DNA from: Priestia megaterium
GTDB lineage: Bacteria; Bacillota; Bacilli; Bacillales; Bacillaceae_H
Direction: 5' to 3'
DNA length: 64,000 nt
Assembly: GCA_008180335.1 (NCBI GenBank)
Contig: VTEF01000004.1
Span: 124,850-188,849, forward strand
Shown here: piece after piece, positions 36,022 to 45,117 of the stretch
Layout of the letters: every line of letters begins with the position of its first letter
Position numbering within the stretch: the first letter of the stretch is position 1
The notes under the pieces: model-generated
The model's input: only the letters and a program-made list of their open reading frames with translations
The model's database searches: none
What the model was told of the DNA's origin: nothing
Program-made: the position numbers and the translations under genes

Positions 36022-36062
36022 AAGAAAGCAGCAACCAATGAAGAGGTTGCTGCTTTCTTATC
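36022..36062 (+). terminator. ykwC terminator
   Basis: GAAAGCAGCAACC / GGTTGCTGCTTTC, 13-bp perfect stem, then TTATCGTTT. Confidence 0.88.
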
Positions 36063-36079
36063 GTTTATAAAGCAATAAT

Positions 36080-36150
36080 CCCGCTGGGCAATAAGACTTC
36101 CGCTTCAAGGTGACTAAGTGGGAGATGAAGAAAATGCCCCTGATTGAAGT
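36080..36150. ncRNA. candidate structured intergenic element
   Basis: GC-richer than its surroundings. CTTCCGCTT (36097-36105) pairs completely with AAGTGGGAG (36116-36124) if G-U pairs are allowed, and TGGGCA (36085-36090) faces TGCCC (36135-36139) as an outer stem. It lies between the ykwC terminator and the patA stop. It may be an RNA or a degraded mobile-element end; neither is proven. Confidence 0.35.
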
Positions 36151-36156
36151 TTTCCT

Positions 36157-37311
36157 TTAGTTTGAATGAATGTATTGTTCAATACGGTCTAATGCATCAA
36201 CAAGTGTATCCATTGAGTAGGCATAAGAAAGACGGAGGTAACCTTCACCAAGAGAAGAAAAGGCGCTTCCAGGCACGAGTGCCACGCCCGCTTCTTTTAC
36301 TAAGTTTAATGCAAATTCAAACGAATTATCGTGAAAAGGTGCAATGGATGGAAAAATATAAAAGGCTCCGTTTGGCTTTTCAACTTCAAAGCCGATTTTC
36401 ACGAGACGGTCATAGACATAATTCATTCGCTTTTCATACTCCGCATTCATACTAACAGCATCATCTTTCCCTAGTGTTAGAGCATTTAATGCTGCTGCCT
36501 GTGAAATGGAAGACGCACAACTGACATTATATTGATGTACTTTTAAAATATGTTTTGCTAGATACGCTGGTGCGAATAAAAGACCGATTCGCCAGCCTGT
36601 CATTGAATGTGATTTTGAAACGCCATTGATTACAATTGTTTTATCTCGCATTGATGGAATCGAAGCGATAGAGTGATGGGAATCATTAAAAACAAGTTCG
36701 CTATAAATTTCATCAGATAGGACAAAAATATCTTTATGCTCAAGTAGTGTGGCAATTTCTTCTAACTCTTGTTTTGAAAGGGTTACACCAGTCGGATTAG
36801 AAGGATATGGTAAAATAATACATCTCGTTTTTTCGGTAAGATGTTGTTCAATAAGATCTGCTGTTAAACGAAAACCTGTTTGAGTTGTATCAATATGTAC
36901 TGGCTTTGCACCATTTAACTTAATTAAAGGCTCATATCCTGGATACACAGGGCCTGGTAAAATGACTTCGGAGCCTTCAGTTAGAATGGTGCGCATCGCA
37001 ATGTCAATGGCTTGACTAGCGCCAATTGTCACAATAACTTCAGATGTTGGGTCATATGCAAGATTATATTTTTCAGAGACGAACTGTGAAGCTGCTTGTC
37101 TTAATTCAATGGTTCCCGCGTTATGTGTGTATGACGTAAAGTTATCATCAATTGCTTCTTTAGCTGCTTCTTTCACATGAGCCGGCGTTAAAAAGTCGGG
37201 TTGGCCGATGGTTAATGAAATAACGTTTTTGTATTGTGAAACCATATTATAAAATGTGCGAATACCCGATAGTTCAATCGTTTTCACACGTTCATTGATT
37301 AGATGTTCCAT
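36157..37311 (-). CDS. patA: N-acetyl-L,L-diaminopimelate aminotransferase PatA
   Basis: The 384-aa class I aminotransferase has the family blocks SLTIGQPDFLTP, the PYPSNPTG loop, SDEIYSEL and the PLP lysine in VSKSHSMTGWRIG. The C-terminal Arg in YLRLSYA binds the substrate carboxylate. It matches B. subtilis PatA, which makes N-acetyl-DAP from the keto acid in lysine/cell-wall synthesis. The partner genes dapH and dapL lie 18 kb away in this window. Monocistronic. Confidence 0.88.
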   Translation of the reverse strand: MEHLINERVKTIELSGIRTFYNMVSQYKNVISLTIGQPDFLTPAHVKEAAKEAIDDNFTSYTHNAGTIELRQAASQFVSEKYNLAYDPTSEVIVTIGASQAIDIAMRTILTEGSEVILPGPVYPGYEPLIKLNGAKPVHIDTTQTGFRLTADLIEQHLTEKTRCIILPYPSNPTGVTLSKQELEEIATLLEHKDIFVLSDEIYSELVFNDSHHSIASIPSMRDKTIVINGVSKSHSMTGWRIGLLFAPAYLAKHILKVHQYNVSCASSISQAAALNALTLGKDDAVSMNAEYEKRMNYVYDRLVKIGFEVEKPNGAFYIFPSIAPFHDNSFEFALNLVKEAGVALVPGSAFSSLGEGYLRLSYAYSMDTLVDALDRIEQYIHSN

Positions 37312-37366
37312 GTAATGTGTTCAATCCTTCCACTCAGTTTCCACTCATTTTATCATAATGTACAGA

Positions 37367-37406
37367 TGTAAAAAACCACTATCTAATGATTTCCTAGATA
37401 GTGGTT
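37367..37406 (-). terminator. Rho-independent terminator
   Basis: AACCACTATCTA / TAGATAGTGGTT with TTTTTTACA on the minus strand. It ends the 75-aa gene and shields patA. Confidence 0.88.
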
Positions 37407-37415
37407 ACAGGTTAG

Positions 37416-37643
37416 CTAGTTTGCTAGCAATTGCTTATAAAGGGACGTTAATTGATAAAATAACTTTTCGTCTCTGTTATCTAAAGATTCGTCAATTAAT
37501 GCTTTCACATGTTTTTTATTAAATTCTTGACTTAACAATGTTAAAATACGATGCGCTTCTTTTTCATAATATTGTTGATAAGGTGTAAATGGCGTTGAAT
37601 GAGAATAATGGTTGGCATTTTTGCGGTACGGACTCATAATCAT
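37416..37643 (-). CDS. small hypothetical protein, 75 aa
   Basis: AAGGAGG lies 5 nt before ATG 37643 (another ATG two codons on is also possible). The N-terminus is rich in Tyr, His and Asn (YRKNANHYSHST). The rest is helical and charged (AHRILTLLSQEFNKKHVKALI). Soluble and unrecognised; its own terminator supports it as a real gene. A spore-associated role is conceivable from composition only. Confidence 0.6.
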   Translation of the reverse strand: MIMSPYRKNANHYSHSTPFTPYQQYYEKEAHRILTLLSQEFNKKHVKALIDESLDNRDEKLFYQLTSLYKQLLAN

Positions 37644-37796
37644 AAACCCTCCTTTAAAATCAAGTGCGCTTTATAATTAATAGATATATACCCTATCTAT
37701 TAAATCGCTAACCTTATTTTCATCATAAATTAAGATCTTTGAAGTTAGATTAAGAGAGCATGATTCGTAGACCAATAATCAAGTGAAGGATGACAT

Positions 37797-37829
37797 TAAA
37801 AAGACCGCTATTCAACGAATAGCGGTCTT
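37797..37829 (-). terminator. Rho-independent terminator
   Basis: AAGACCGCTATTC / GAATAGCGGTCTT with a 3-nt loop, T-rich on the minus strand. Confidence 0.88.
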
Positions 37830-37833
37830 GAAA

Positions 37834-38028
37834 TTAGTCAGTGTGTATTTTTCCTTCACGCCAATAAACCGGTGAGACATAGCCTAAATCAACAGTTTGG
37901 TTGTTTAGTGTTACAACACAGCGGTCAGTGCCGACCTGTTCTTTAATGTTTTCATAAACAGTTTCTTCCACATCTTCAATGATTGTCATTTCATTGTCGT
38001 CATTAAATAGAATGACGGATCCCTTCAT
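37834..38028 (-). CDS. small acidic hypothetical protein, 64 aa
   Basis: ATG 38028 is favoured: AAGAAGG lies about 10 nt upstream, whereas the GTG at 38037 is only 3 nt from it. The acidic protein (MTIIEDVEETVYENIKEQVG, then VVTLNNQTVDLGYVSPVYW) looks like a small beta-rich fold. Family not recognised. It has its own promoter region and terminator. Confidence 0.6.
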   Translation of the reverse strand: MKGSVILFNDDNEMTIIEDVEETVYENIKEQVGTDRCVVTLNNQTVDLGYVSPVYWREGKIHTD

Positions 38029-38178
38029 AAAACACACACCTTCTTTAGTTATTAATCATTTACCATGTGTAGTATAAACTGTTTTGGCATAAGCGTCTAC
38101 CACTATGTTAAGTTTCCTGTTAAAGCTTTGTGAACAAACGGTAATAAGCCAGTAAGGTGGTTAGAGATAGTACATGGA

Positions 38179-38328
38179 ATGAAACTTCAAGAAGCGGTTT
38201 TTCTTCATTCTCCACTAGTTATTCGTACAGATCACAAGGAGCTTGCCAGTCTATGTTCAAATATTCAAATCTTAACGGACAGTCTCCGCAGCGTCTTAAA
38301 GTTTTACTGTCCGTTAAGAGCGAAATAA
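38179..38328 (+). CDS. possible 49-aa ORF containing an inverted repeat
   Basis: ATG 38179 opens a 49-codon frame (MKLQEAVFLHSPLVIRTD...) with plausible composition but only a weak ribosome site. A perfect 14-bp inverted repeat (38270-38283 / 38306-38319) lies inside it. It is convergent with the tetR gene. It may be chance. Confidence 0.25.
   Translation: MKLQEAVFLHSPLVIRTDHKELASLCSNIQILTDSLRSVLKFYCPLRAK
38270..38319. repeat. perfect 14-bp inverted repeat, 22-nt loop
   Basis: TCTTAACGGACAGT and ACTGTCCGTTAAGA. No T-run follows on either strand at once, so it is not a standard terminator. It is 28 bp from the tetR stop codon. Confidence 0.7.
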
Positions 38329-38346
38329 AAGAGGCGGTAAATGTGT

Positions 38347-38943
38347 TTACTTTAATTCGATTCCTCTAAAAAGCAAAGAAATGGCTTGTTCTGTTTTTTC
38401 TTCTAATGAGATCCTGCTATTGGGGTTTGTACACCAATGCAATAAGATGCCGAAAAAATTAAGAATGGCGATGGAGGCCATTTCTTCGGCAGAAACGTCC
38501 GAAATTAGTTCTCCGCGCTGTTTGCCTGTTTCAAATACTAAAATGAACTGCTGTTTCATTTTTTCAATTTGTAAAGTTTCAGATTGATGAAAGGTATTGT
38601 CGGTAATCGCAATATGAAACCAAGATCGAACTAATTGCGGGTTGGCATGTTCGTTCATTTTTGCAAGCAGTAAAAAAAGCTCTTTAATAATAGCGGAAGC
38701 TGGCTTATTTGTATCTAAAAGCAAGCTAACTTTTTTGCTAACCTGTTCAGTTTGATAAACACCTAAACAATGGAGAACGGATTCTTTTGTTTTAAAATAA
38801 TTAAAAAATGTTCCTTTCGCTACTCCAGCTTCTGCTGTAATTTGAGAAACGGTGGTTTTTTGATAACCTTGCTTTTGAAATAAAGAAATGGCAACTTTCT
38901 GGATTCTCTGTTTTATTTCTTCTTTTTGTAACTCTCTTTTCAT
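38347..38943 (-). CDS. TetR/AcrR-family regulator
   Basis: The 198-aa protein has the TetR HTH (about 25-48; VSQITAEAGVAKGTFFNYFKTKE) after RIQKVAISLFQKQGY. A variable helical ligand domain follows. It is transcribed divergently from cheV, with 200 bp between the starts. It has no adjoining efflux gene to suggest a target; it may be autoregulatory. Confidence 0.85.
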   Translation of the reverse strand: MKRELQKEEIKQRIQKVAISLFQKQGYQKTTVSQITAEAGVAKGTFFNYFKTKESVLHCLGVYQTEQVSKKVSLLLDTNKPASAIIKELFLLLAKMNEHANPQLVRSWFHIAITDNTFHQSETLQIEKMKQQFILVFETGKQRGELISDVSAEEMASIAILNFFGILLHWCTNPNSRISLEEKTEQAISLLFRGIELK

Positions 38944-39064
38944 ATATGCACCTCAATTTACGCTACAATTCGTTAATTTTAGTATACAGTATTCATGAGG
39001 TTGAGAAAACTCAAGCATGTAACCGTTTTATTGTAAAATTCATCAATCTTTCGTGTTATTTTAC

Positions 39065-39094
39065 TTTACGTGCATAATCTTCCGTTACTATAAT
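39065..39094 (+). promoter_or_regulatory. putative cheV promoter
   Basis: TTTACG, an 18-bp spacer and TATAAT, 50 bp before cheV. Confidence 0.55.
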
Positions 39095-39143
39095 AAGAAA
39101 GACTACTATATTAGCAGACTTTACTATGGAAGGGCGAAAATGG

Positions 39144-40049
39144 ATGTATCATGACAAAGGCATTTTATTAGAAAGTGGAACAAATGAGTTGGAAATTGTC
39201 GAGTTTGGAATAGGGGATATTCGATTCGGAATCAATGTCATTAAAGTGCGCGAAATTATTAACCCGGTATCAATCACAGCAGTACCTAATGCACATGATT
39301 ACATAGAAGGGATTATTGAACTACGAGGGGAAGTATTGCCGATTGTAGATGTTGCAAAAGCATTAAAGTTATCTCCTTCGGAAACACCTGATAAAGACAA
39401 GTTTATTGTAACAGAGTTTAATAAGCAAAAAATCGTATTCCATGTTCACCATGTTACACAAATTCATCGAATTTCATGGAAAGAGATTGAGAAACCTTCA
39501 GATTTATATCAAGGGCTTGAAACTCAAATCACAGGTGTAGTTAAAATGAACGGTGAGATGCTATTGTTGCTAGACTTTGAAAAATTAGTAACAGATGTTA
39601 ATCCGGATACAGGTATTGATCAATCAAAAATTAAAAGGCTAGGACAACGCGAGCGTTCAAATAAAAAAATTGTCATTGCTGAAGACTCGCCTTTGTTACG
39701 CAAAATGATTTCAGACACACTCGAGGCAGCTGGCTATGCGTATACGGAGTTTTTTGAAAATGGCCAAGACGCTCTAGAATATTTGGTTTCAATAGCGGAT
39801 CAAGGTCAATCAATTGAAGATGAGGTCCAGTTAGTCATTACAGATATTGAAATGCCACAAATGGACGGACACCATTTAACAAAGAAAATTAAAGAAGATT
39901 CACGTCTATCTATATTACCAGTTATTATCTTTTCATCACTTATTACTGAAGATTTACGCCATAAAGGTAAGATGGTTGGCGCCCAAGGTCAAGTGAGCAA
40001 GCCAGAAATCGGCGAGCTTGTACAAATGATTGATGAATTCATTTTATAA
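39144..40049 (+). CDS. cheV: chemotaxis coupling protein CheV
   Basis: ATG 39144 has GGAAGGG 8 nt upstream; the ATG at 39126 is inside the ribosome-site region. The 301-aa protein has a CheW domain (about 10-150; VEFGIGDIRFGINVIKVREI) and a receiver domain (about 173-300; IAEDSPLLRKM, phospho-acceptor Asp234 in TDIEMPQMDG, and a Lys in QVSKPE). It couples chemoreceptors to CheA and adapts through phosphorylation. Monocistronic, next to ykyB as in B. subtilis. Confidence 0.96.
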   Translation: MYHDKGILLESGTNELEIVEFGIGDIRFGINVIKVREIINPVSITAVPNAHDYIEGIIELRGEVLPIVDVAKALKLSPSETPDKDKFIVTEFNKQKIVFHVHHVTQIHRISWKEIEKPSDLYQGLETQITGVVKMNGEMLLLLDFEKLVTDVNPDTGIDQSKIKRLGQRERSNKKIVIAEDSPLLRKMISDTLEAAGYAYTEFFENGQDALEYLVSIADQGQSIEDEVQLVITDIEMPQMDGHHLTKKIKEDSRLSILPVIIFSSLITEDLRHKGKMVGAQGQVSKPEIGELVQMIDEFIL

Positions 40050-40134
40050 ATTTATAAAGCGAAACTCCATTGATGCGGCGTTTATGAATCGTTAAGAGTG
40101 GAGGAAACGGTTGAGAGCATTATCCGTTTTATAA

Positions 40135-40177
40135 AAAGAGCCTCAAAGGAATTCATTCAGTTGAGGCCTTTTTTATT
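40135..40177. terminator. bidirectional terminator
   Basis: GCCTCAA / TTGAGGC with A- and T-rich flanks, between cheV (+) and ykyB (-). Confidence 0.85.
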
Positions 40178-40645
40178 TTAAAAGTAACTTTTACCTAGTG
40201 GCTTGAATACAGGTGCTTGCCGTTTTCGAGGAGTGGTAACGGGATTTGGTGTTGACTGAATGAAATGCCCCGTATATTTAGATAATAAACGCTTTGCGTG
40301 TGATAATGACATTGTCGTTTTGGGATTTCGATATTGATGGTTTAGATGACCGAGGTGTGGTAATTCTTTGAAGTCCTCTTTCTTTGGAGGCATATGGAAA
40401 AAGTAATCTCCAACGGAAACAAGTACATCTGATTTTTGTTGACTTTTACCAGGGTTAGGTGAAAAATGAAGTCCTTCCTTTTTCGCTTTTCCTTCTAAAA
40501 TGAGTTGTTCTAAAGCAATTTTTTTTAAAGTGTACAATTGCTTAGGGTCAGGAGCAGCTTTGGCATGGCGGTTCACAGTAAAAATCGCTTGTGCAACCTC
40601 AGTGACAGACAGTTCAAAAGATTCAGGACCCTTTAAATGAGACAT
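40178..40645 (-). CDS. ykyB: YkyB-family protein
   Basis: The 155-aa soluble protein carries the YkyB blocks: AQAIFTVNRHAKAAPDPKQLY, KKEGLHFSPNPGKSQQKSDVLVSVGDYFFHMPP and HLGHLNHQYRNPK. Function is unknown. The C-terminus is basic. GGGAGTG precedes ATG 40645. It keeps its usual position after cheV. Confidence 0.9.
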   Translation of the reverse strand: MSHLKGPESFELSVTEVAQAIFTVNRHAKAAPDPKQLYTLKKIALEQLILEGKAKKEGLHFSPNPGKSQQKSDVLVSVGDYFFHMPPKKEDFKELPHLGHLNHQYRNPKTTMSLSHAKRLLSKYTGHFIQSTPNPVTTPRKRQAPVFKPLGKSYF

Positions 40646-40864
40646 ACGTTCACTCCCTTACTTTATTCGCTTTGTCATGCAAGTGAATAACATTGAAAAG
40701 CTTAGTCTTTTCATTATAACGTGTCTTGTCCTATTTGAAAATAATTACACGGGCAAGACTGCGTTGTTGCTTAAAATAATTTCCTTATAGGTTTCGTTTA
40801 GAACTAAGAGGCTATACAAATAATACAAAAAATGTGTTAAAAGCATAAGAAGGTGTGGAGAAAA

Positions 40865-41722
40865 GTGGATATTTTAATTGCGTTAATCCCTGCTGTTATG
40901 TGGGGGAGTATTTTGTTAGTAAGTTCAAAGCTTGGAGGGTCTGCTTACAGTCAAACATTAGGCCTTACGTTTGGCGCTTTACTATTTTCATTAGCGGCCT
41001 TTTTTATTGTTTCACCTGAAATTACAACAAAGATTTTTATAGTAAGTTTTATTTCCGGTCTGTTTTGGGCTGTTGGACAGAAAAATCAATTTTCAGCAGT
41101 TGAATATTTAGGCGTATCCAAAACGCAACCGATTTCAACAGGCATGCAACTAGTAGGGACATCCTTGTTTGGTGTATTAATATTTGGGGAATGGTCTACT
41201 AAGACAAAGTTAATCATTGGTATTGCAGCGTTAGCTTTCATCATTGTAGGGGTTATTTTCACTTCGTTAAATGATAAAAATAATGCGGAGAAAGATGAAA
41301 AAAGCCAATTTGGAAAAGGAATTATCACGCTGCTTATTTCTACATTAGGTTACATAGGGTATTTCATCGTTGTTCAATGGTTTGAAATTGACGGCTGGTC
41401 AGCTATTTTACCGCAATCAATCGGAATGCTGACTGGAGCACTGCTCCTTACTTTTCGCCACAATCCATTTACAAAATATGCAGCACGCAATCTTTTAACA
41501 GGGTTTGTTTGGGCAACAGGGAATATTGGTTTATTAGTATCTGCTCCTCGTGTTGGTGTTGCAACTAGCTTTTCTTTTTCCCAAATGGGAATTATTATCT
41601 CTACATTAGGTGGAATTTTCTTATTAGGTGAAAAAAAATCAAAGAAGCAAATTACGTTTGTGATTGTCGGCTGTATCTTAATTATTATTGGTGGCGTATT
41701 ACTTGGCTTTACAAAGAAATAA
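40865..41722 (+). CDS. glcU: glucose uptake protein GlcU
   Basis: GTG 40865 is chosen, since AAGGTG and GGAG lie 9 and 4 nt upstream, inside which the earlier GTG 40853 falls. The 285-aa protein has ten hydrophobic helices of the GRP/DMT transporter family (LIPAVMWGSILLVSSKLGG, GQKNQFSAVEYLGVSKTQPIS). It is the proton-coupled, non-PTS glucose importer of bacilli. gdh follows 68 bp on, so glucose would be imported and oxidised together, as in the spore-specific operon of B. subtilis. Confidence 0.9.
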   Translation: MDILIALIPAVMWGSILLVSSKLGGSAYSQTLGLTFGALLFSLAAFFIVSPEITTKIFIVSFISGLFWAVGQKNQFSAVEYLGVSKTQPISTGMQLVGTSLFGVLIFGEWSTKTKLIIGIAALAFIIVGVIFTSLNDKNNAEKDEKSQFGKGIITLLISTLGYIGYFIVVQWFEIDGWSAILPQSIGMLTGALLLTFRHNPFTKYAARNLLTGFVWATGNIGLLVSAPRVGVATSFSFSQMGIIISTLGGIFLLGEKKSKKQITFVIVGCILIIIGGVLLGFTKK

Positions 41723-41772
41723 TAAAATAAAACTTTTATAAGTAAGGTAGGGTGAATGAACTAGATCAGTAA

Positions 41773-43082
<1,310 letters not shown>

Positions 43083-43324
43083 AAGCTGTATACTCCTTAA
43101 TAATGAAGTTTAAGTGCTAAAAGCTACTCATGCGGCAATTTTACATGAGTAGATGACTGAATTTTCAAATGTTAATCGATACAGTACTGTTAAAGCCCTG
43201 TATGAATGGTCTTATATTATTGTATGGGGAATATAGAGGCTGATGAATAAATTTTAGTATTGTCGCTTTTATAAACTTTCAGATAAAATATGATTAAAAT
43301 GTTGGAAAAGGATGTTGACGATTA

Positions 43325-44851
43325 TTGAAACATAAACATGGAATGATCGATATTGGATCAAACACAATGCGACTTGTAATTTATGAACATAAAAAAGGAA
43401 AAGGGTTTAAACAAATAGAAAATATTAAAGTGGTAGCTAGACTACGCAACTACTTGAACGAAGAGCAAATATTGACAAAAGAAGGAATTAACATTCTGCT
43501 AGAAACATTGCAAACTTTTCAAATTATTACCCGCCATCATGAGCTGCAACATGTAAATTGTGTGGCAACAGCTACTGTTCGTCAGGCTAGTAATCGAGAT
43601 GAAATTGTTCAATTAGTGGATAAACAGACAGATTTTTCAATGAAGATATTATCTGAGTATGAGGAAGCTTTTTATGGTTTTTTTGCTGTAGTGCACTCAA
43701 CTTCAATTGAAGAGGCGATCACGATTGATATTGGAGGAGGAAGCACGGAAGTAACGTACTTTCGAGATCGAGAGTTAATTGAATATCACAGCTTTCCGTT
43801 TGGTGCCTTATCATTATCACTTCAATTTGTAAAAAAGGAAATTCCAACGATGGAAGAAAAGTTAGCCATTCGAAATTTTGTATTAAAGCAGTTCGAATCC
43901 TTGCCGTGGCTAAGAAATCGTCAAGTTCCAATTGTTGCTATCGGTGGTAGTGCACGTAATTTAGTGCAGTTGCATCAAAACTTCATTCAATACCCATTAG
44001 CCGGTGTGCATCAATATGAAATGTCTTTACAGGACATTCTTCATGTCAAATCAGCGATTGAACCATATTCTTATACTGAACTCCAAAAGCTTGAAGGCCT
44101 GTCAAAGGATCGAGCTGATACAATTTTACCTGCCATTGAAGTGTTTCAAGCGTTGTGTGAAGTTGTTTTATCTACAAGGTTTATTCTAAGCCGAAAAGGG
44201 TTGCGTGAAGGCGTGTTATTTAAAGAAGCAAACGATGCGAATTTTTACTCAATGTATTCTAATGTTATCGAGAAAAGCTTCCAAGAGTTGATGGATGATT
44301 TTGAAATCAATAAATCATACGTCCAGGAAATGACTCGCACAGCTATTATGCTGTTTCAGCATTTAAGAGTACAGCAAATTTCTTACTTTAATAATGAAGA
44401 TCTAGAAATGTTACGAAAGGCAGCACAAGTCTTTCATTTAGGAGAGTATATTGATTCTGAATCGAGCAGCCAGCATACGTTTTATTTGCTTGCGAATCGA
44501 ACCATTGATGGCATCTCTCATATTGATCGCCTGAAGTTGGCACTAGTGGCGTCTTATAAAGACAAATCGGCTTTTAGACAATATGTTGCACCATTTAAAG
44601 AGTGGATCTCGAAGGAAGAACAACGGAAACTGCTGTTATTAGGAGCATTATTGAAATTATCTACAAGTCTGAATGCTACAAAGCGAAACGTTGTAAAGCA
44701 TATTGAATTAAAAGAGACTAAAGAAGGTATTATATTTGTTTTATTATGTGATGGTAACTACCGTGCGGAAGAGTATCAAGCTGAAAAACAAAAGAAACAT
44801 TTAGAAAAACTTCTAAAAAAGCCTATTACACTTGAATTTAAAATGATGTAA
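43325..44851 (+). CDS. ppx: Ppx/GppA exopolyphosphatase
   Basis: TTG 43325 is the start; AAAAGGA is rather distant (about 12 nt) and the later ATG 43340 lacks a site. The 508-aa protein has the actin-like ATPase motifs MIDIGSNTMRLVI (phosphate 1), DIGGGSTEV (phosphate 2) and AIGGSARNL. A C-terminal HD-like helical region follows (about 310-508). It removes terminal phosphates from polyphosphate or converts pppGpp. ppk lies 266 bp downstream with a terminator between, so the two are separately transcribed. Confidence 0.9.
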   Translation: MKHKHGMIDIGSNTMRLVIYEHKKGKGFKQIENIKVVARLRNYLNEEQILTKEGINILLETLQTFQIITRHHELQHVNCVATATVRQASNRDEIVQLVDKQTDFSMKILSEYEEAFYGFFAVVHSTSIEEAITIDIGGGSTEVTYFRDRELIEYHSFPFGALSLSLQFVKKEIPTMEEKLAIRNFVLKQFESLPWLRNRQVPIVAIGGSARNLVQLHQNFIQYPLAGVHQYEMSLQDILHVKSAIEPYSYTELQKLEGLSKDRADTILPAIEVFQALCEVVLSTRFILSRKGLREGVLFKEANDANFYSMYSNVIEKSFQELMDDFEINKSYVQEMTRTAIMLFQHLRVQQISYFNNEDLEMLRKAAQVFHLGEYIDSESSSQHTFYLLANRTIDGISHIDRLKLALVASYKDKSAFRQYVAPFKEWISKEEQRKLLLLGALLKLSTSLNATKRNVVKHIELKETKEGIIFVLLCDGNYRAEEYQAEKQKKHLEKLLKKPITLEFKMM

Positions 44852-44867
44852 GTTGCTGTGATTGGAT

Positions 44868-44912
44868 AAACTACTAGTTATAACTGTTACTGCGGGACTA
44901 GTAGTTTTCTCC
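44868..44912 (+). terminator. ppx terminator
   Basis: AAACTACTAGT / ACTAGTAGTTT with an 18-nt loop, then TTCTCC. Confidence 0.78.
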
Positions 44913-45013
44913 ATCATTGTCATTAATAGGAGTGACATTTGGCATAAAAAGTAATAAAATAAAGAATGTTAAAAAATACTATAGTATGATTTTTTTTACA
45001 AAATAAGTTAAGA

Positions 45014-45052
45014 TTTACACCGTTTTTACTTTTCATTTACATTTTTTTAATA
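45014..45052 (+). promoter_or_regulatory. Pho-box-like direct repeats upstream of ppk
   Basis: TTTACA (45014), TTTACT (45025), TTTACA (45036) and a weaker TTAATA (45047) recur with an exact 11-bp period. This is the layout of PhoP boxes in B. subtilis (TTAACA-like, 5-nt spacers). Phosphate control of ppk is inferred. Confidence 0.6.
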
Positions 45053-45117
45053 ATAGGGTGTTACATTAATAAAAGACATACAAACTAGACTTTTTGTTGA
45101 AGGCGAGGCTACCACAT

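Noticed and set aside
38157-38369. 70-aa plus-strand ORF from GTG
   Set aside because: Low-complexity Ser/Tyr content, overlaps a perfect inverted repeat and runs into the tetR 3' end; a different frame (38179) is slightly better and even that is weak.
40646-40852. sigma-G promoter upstream of glcU
   Set aside because: TGAATA occurs at about 40685 but no -10 CATACTA-like element at proper spacing.
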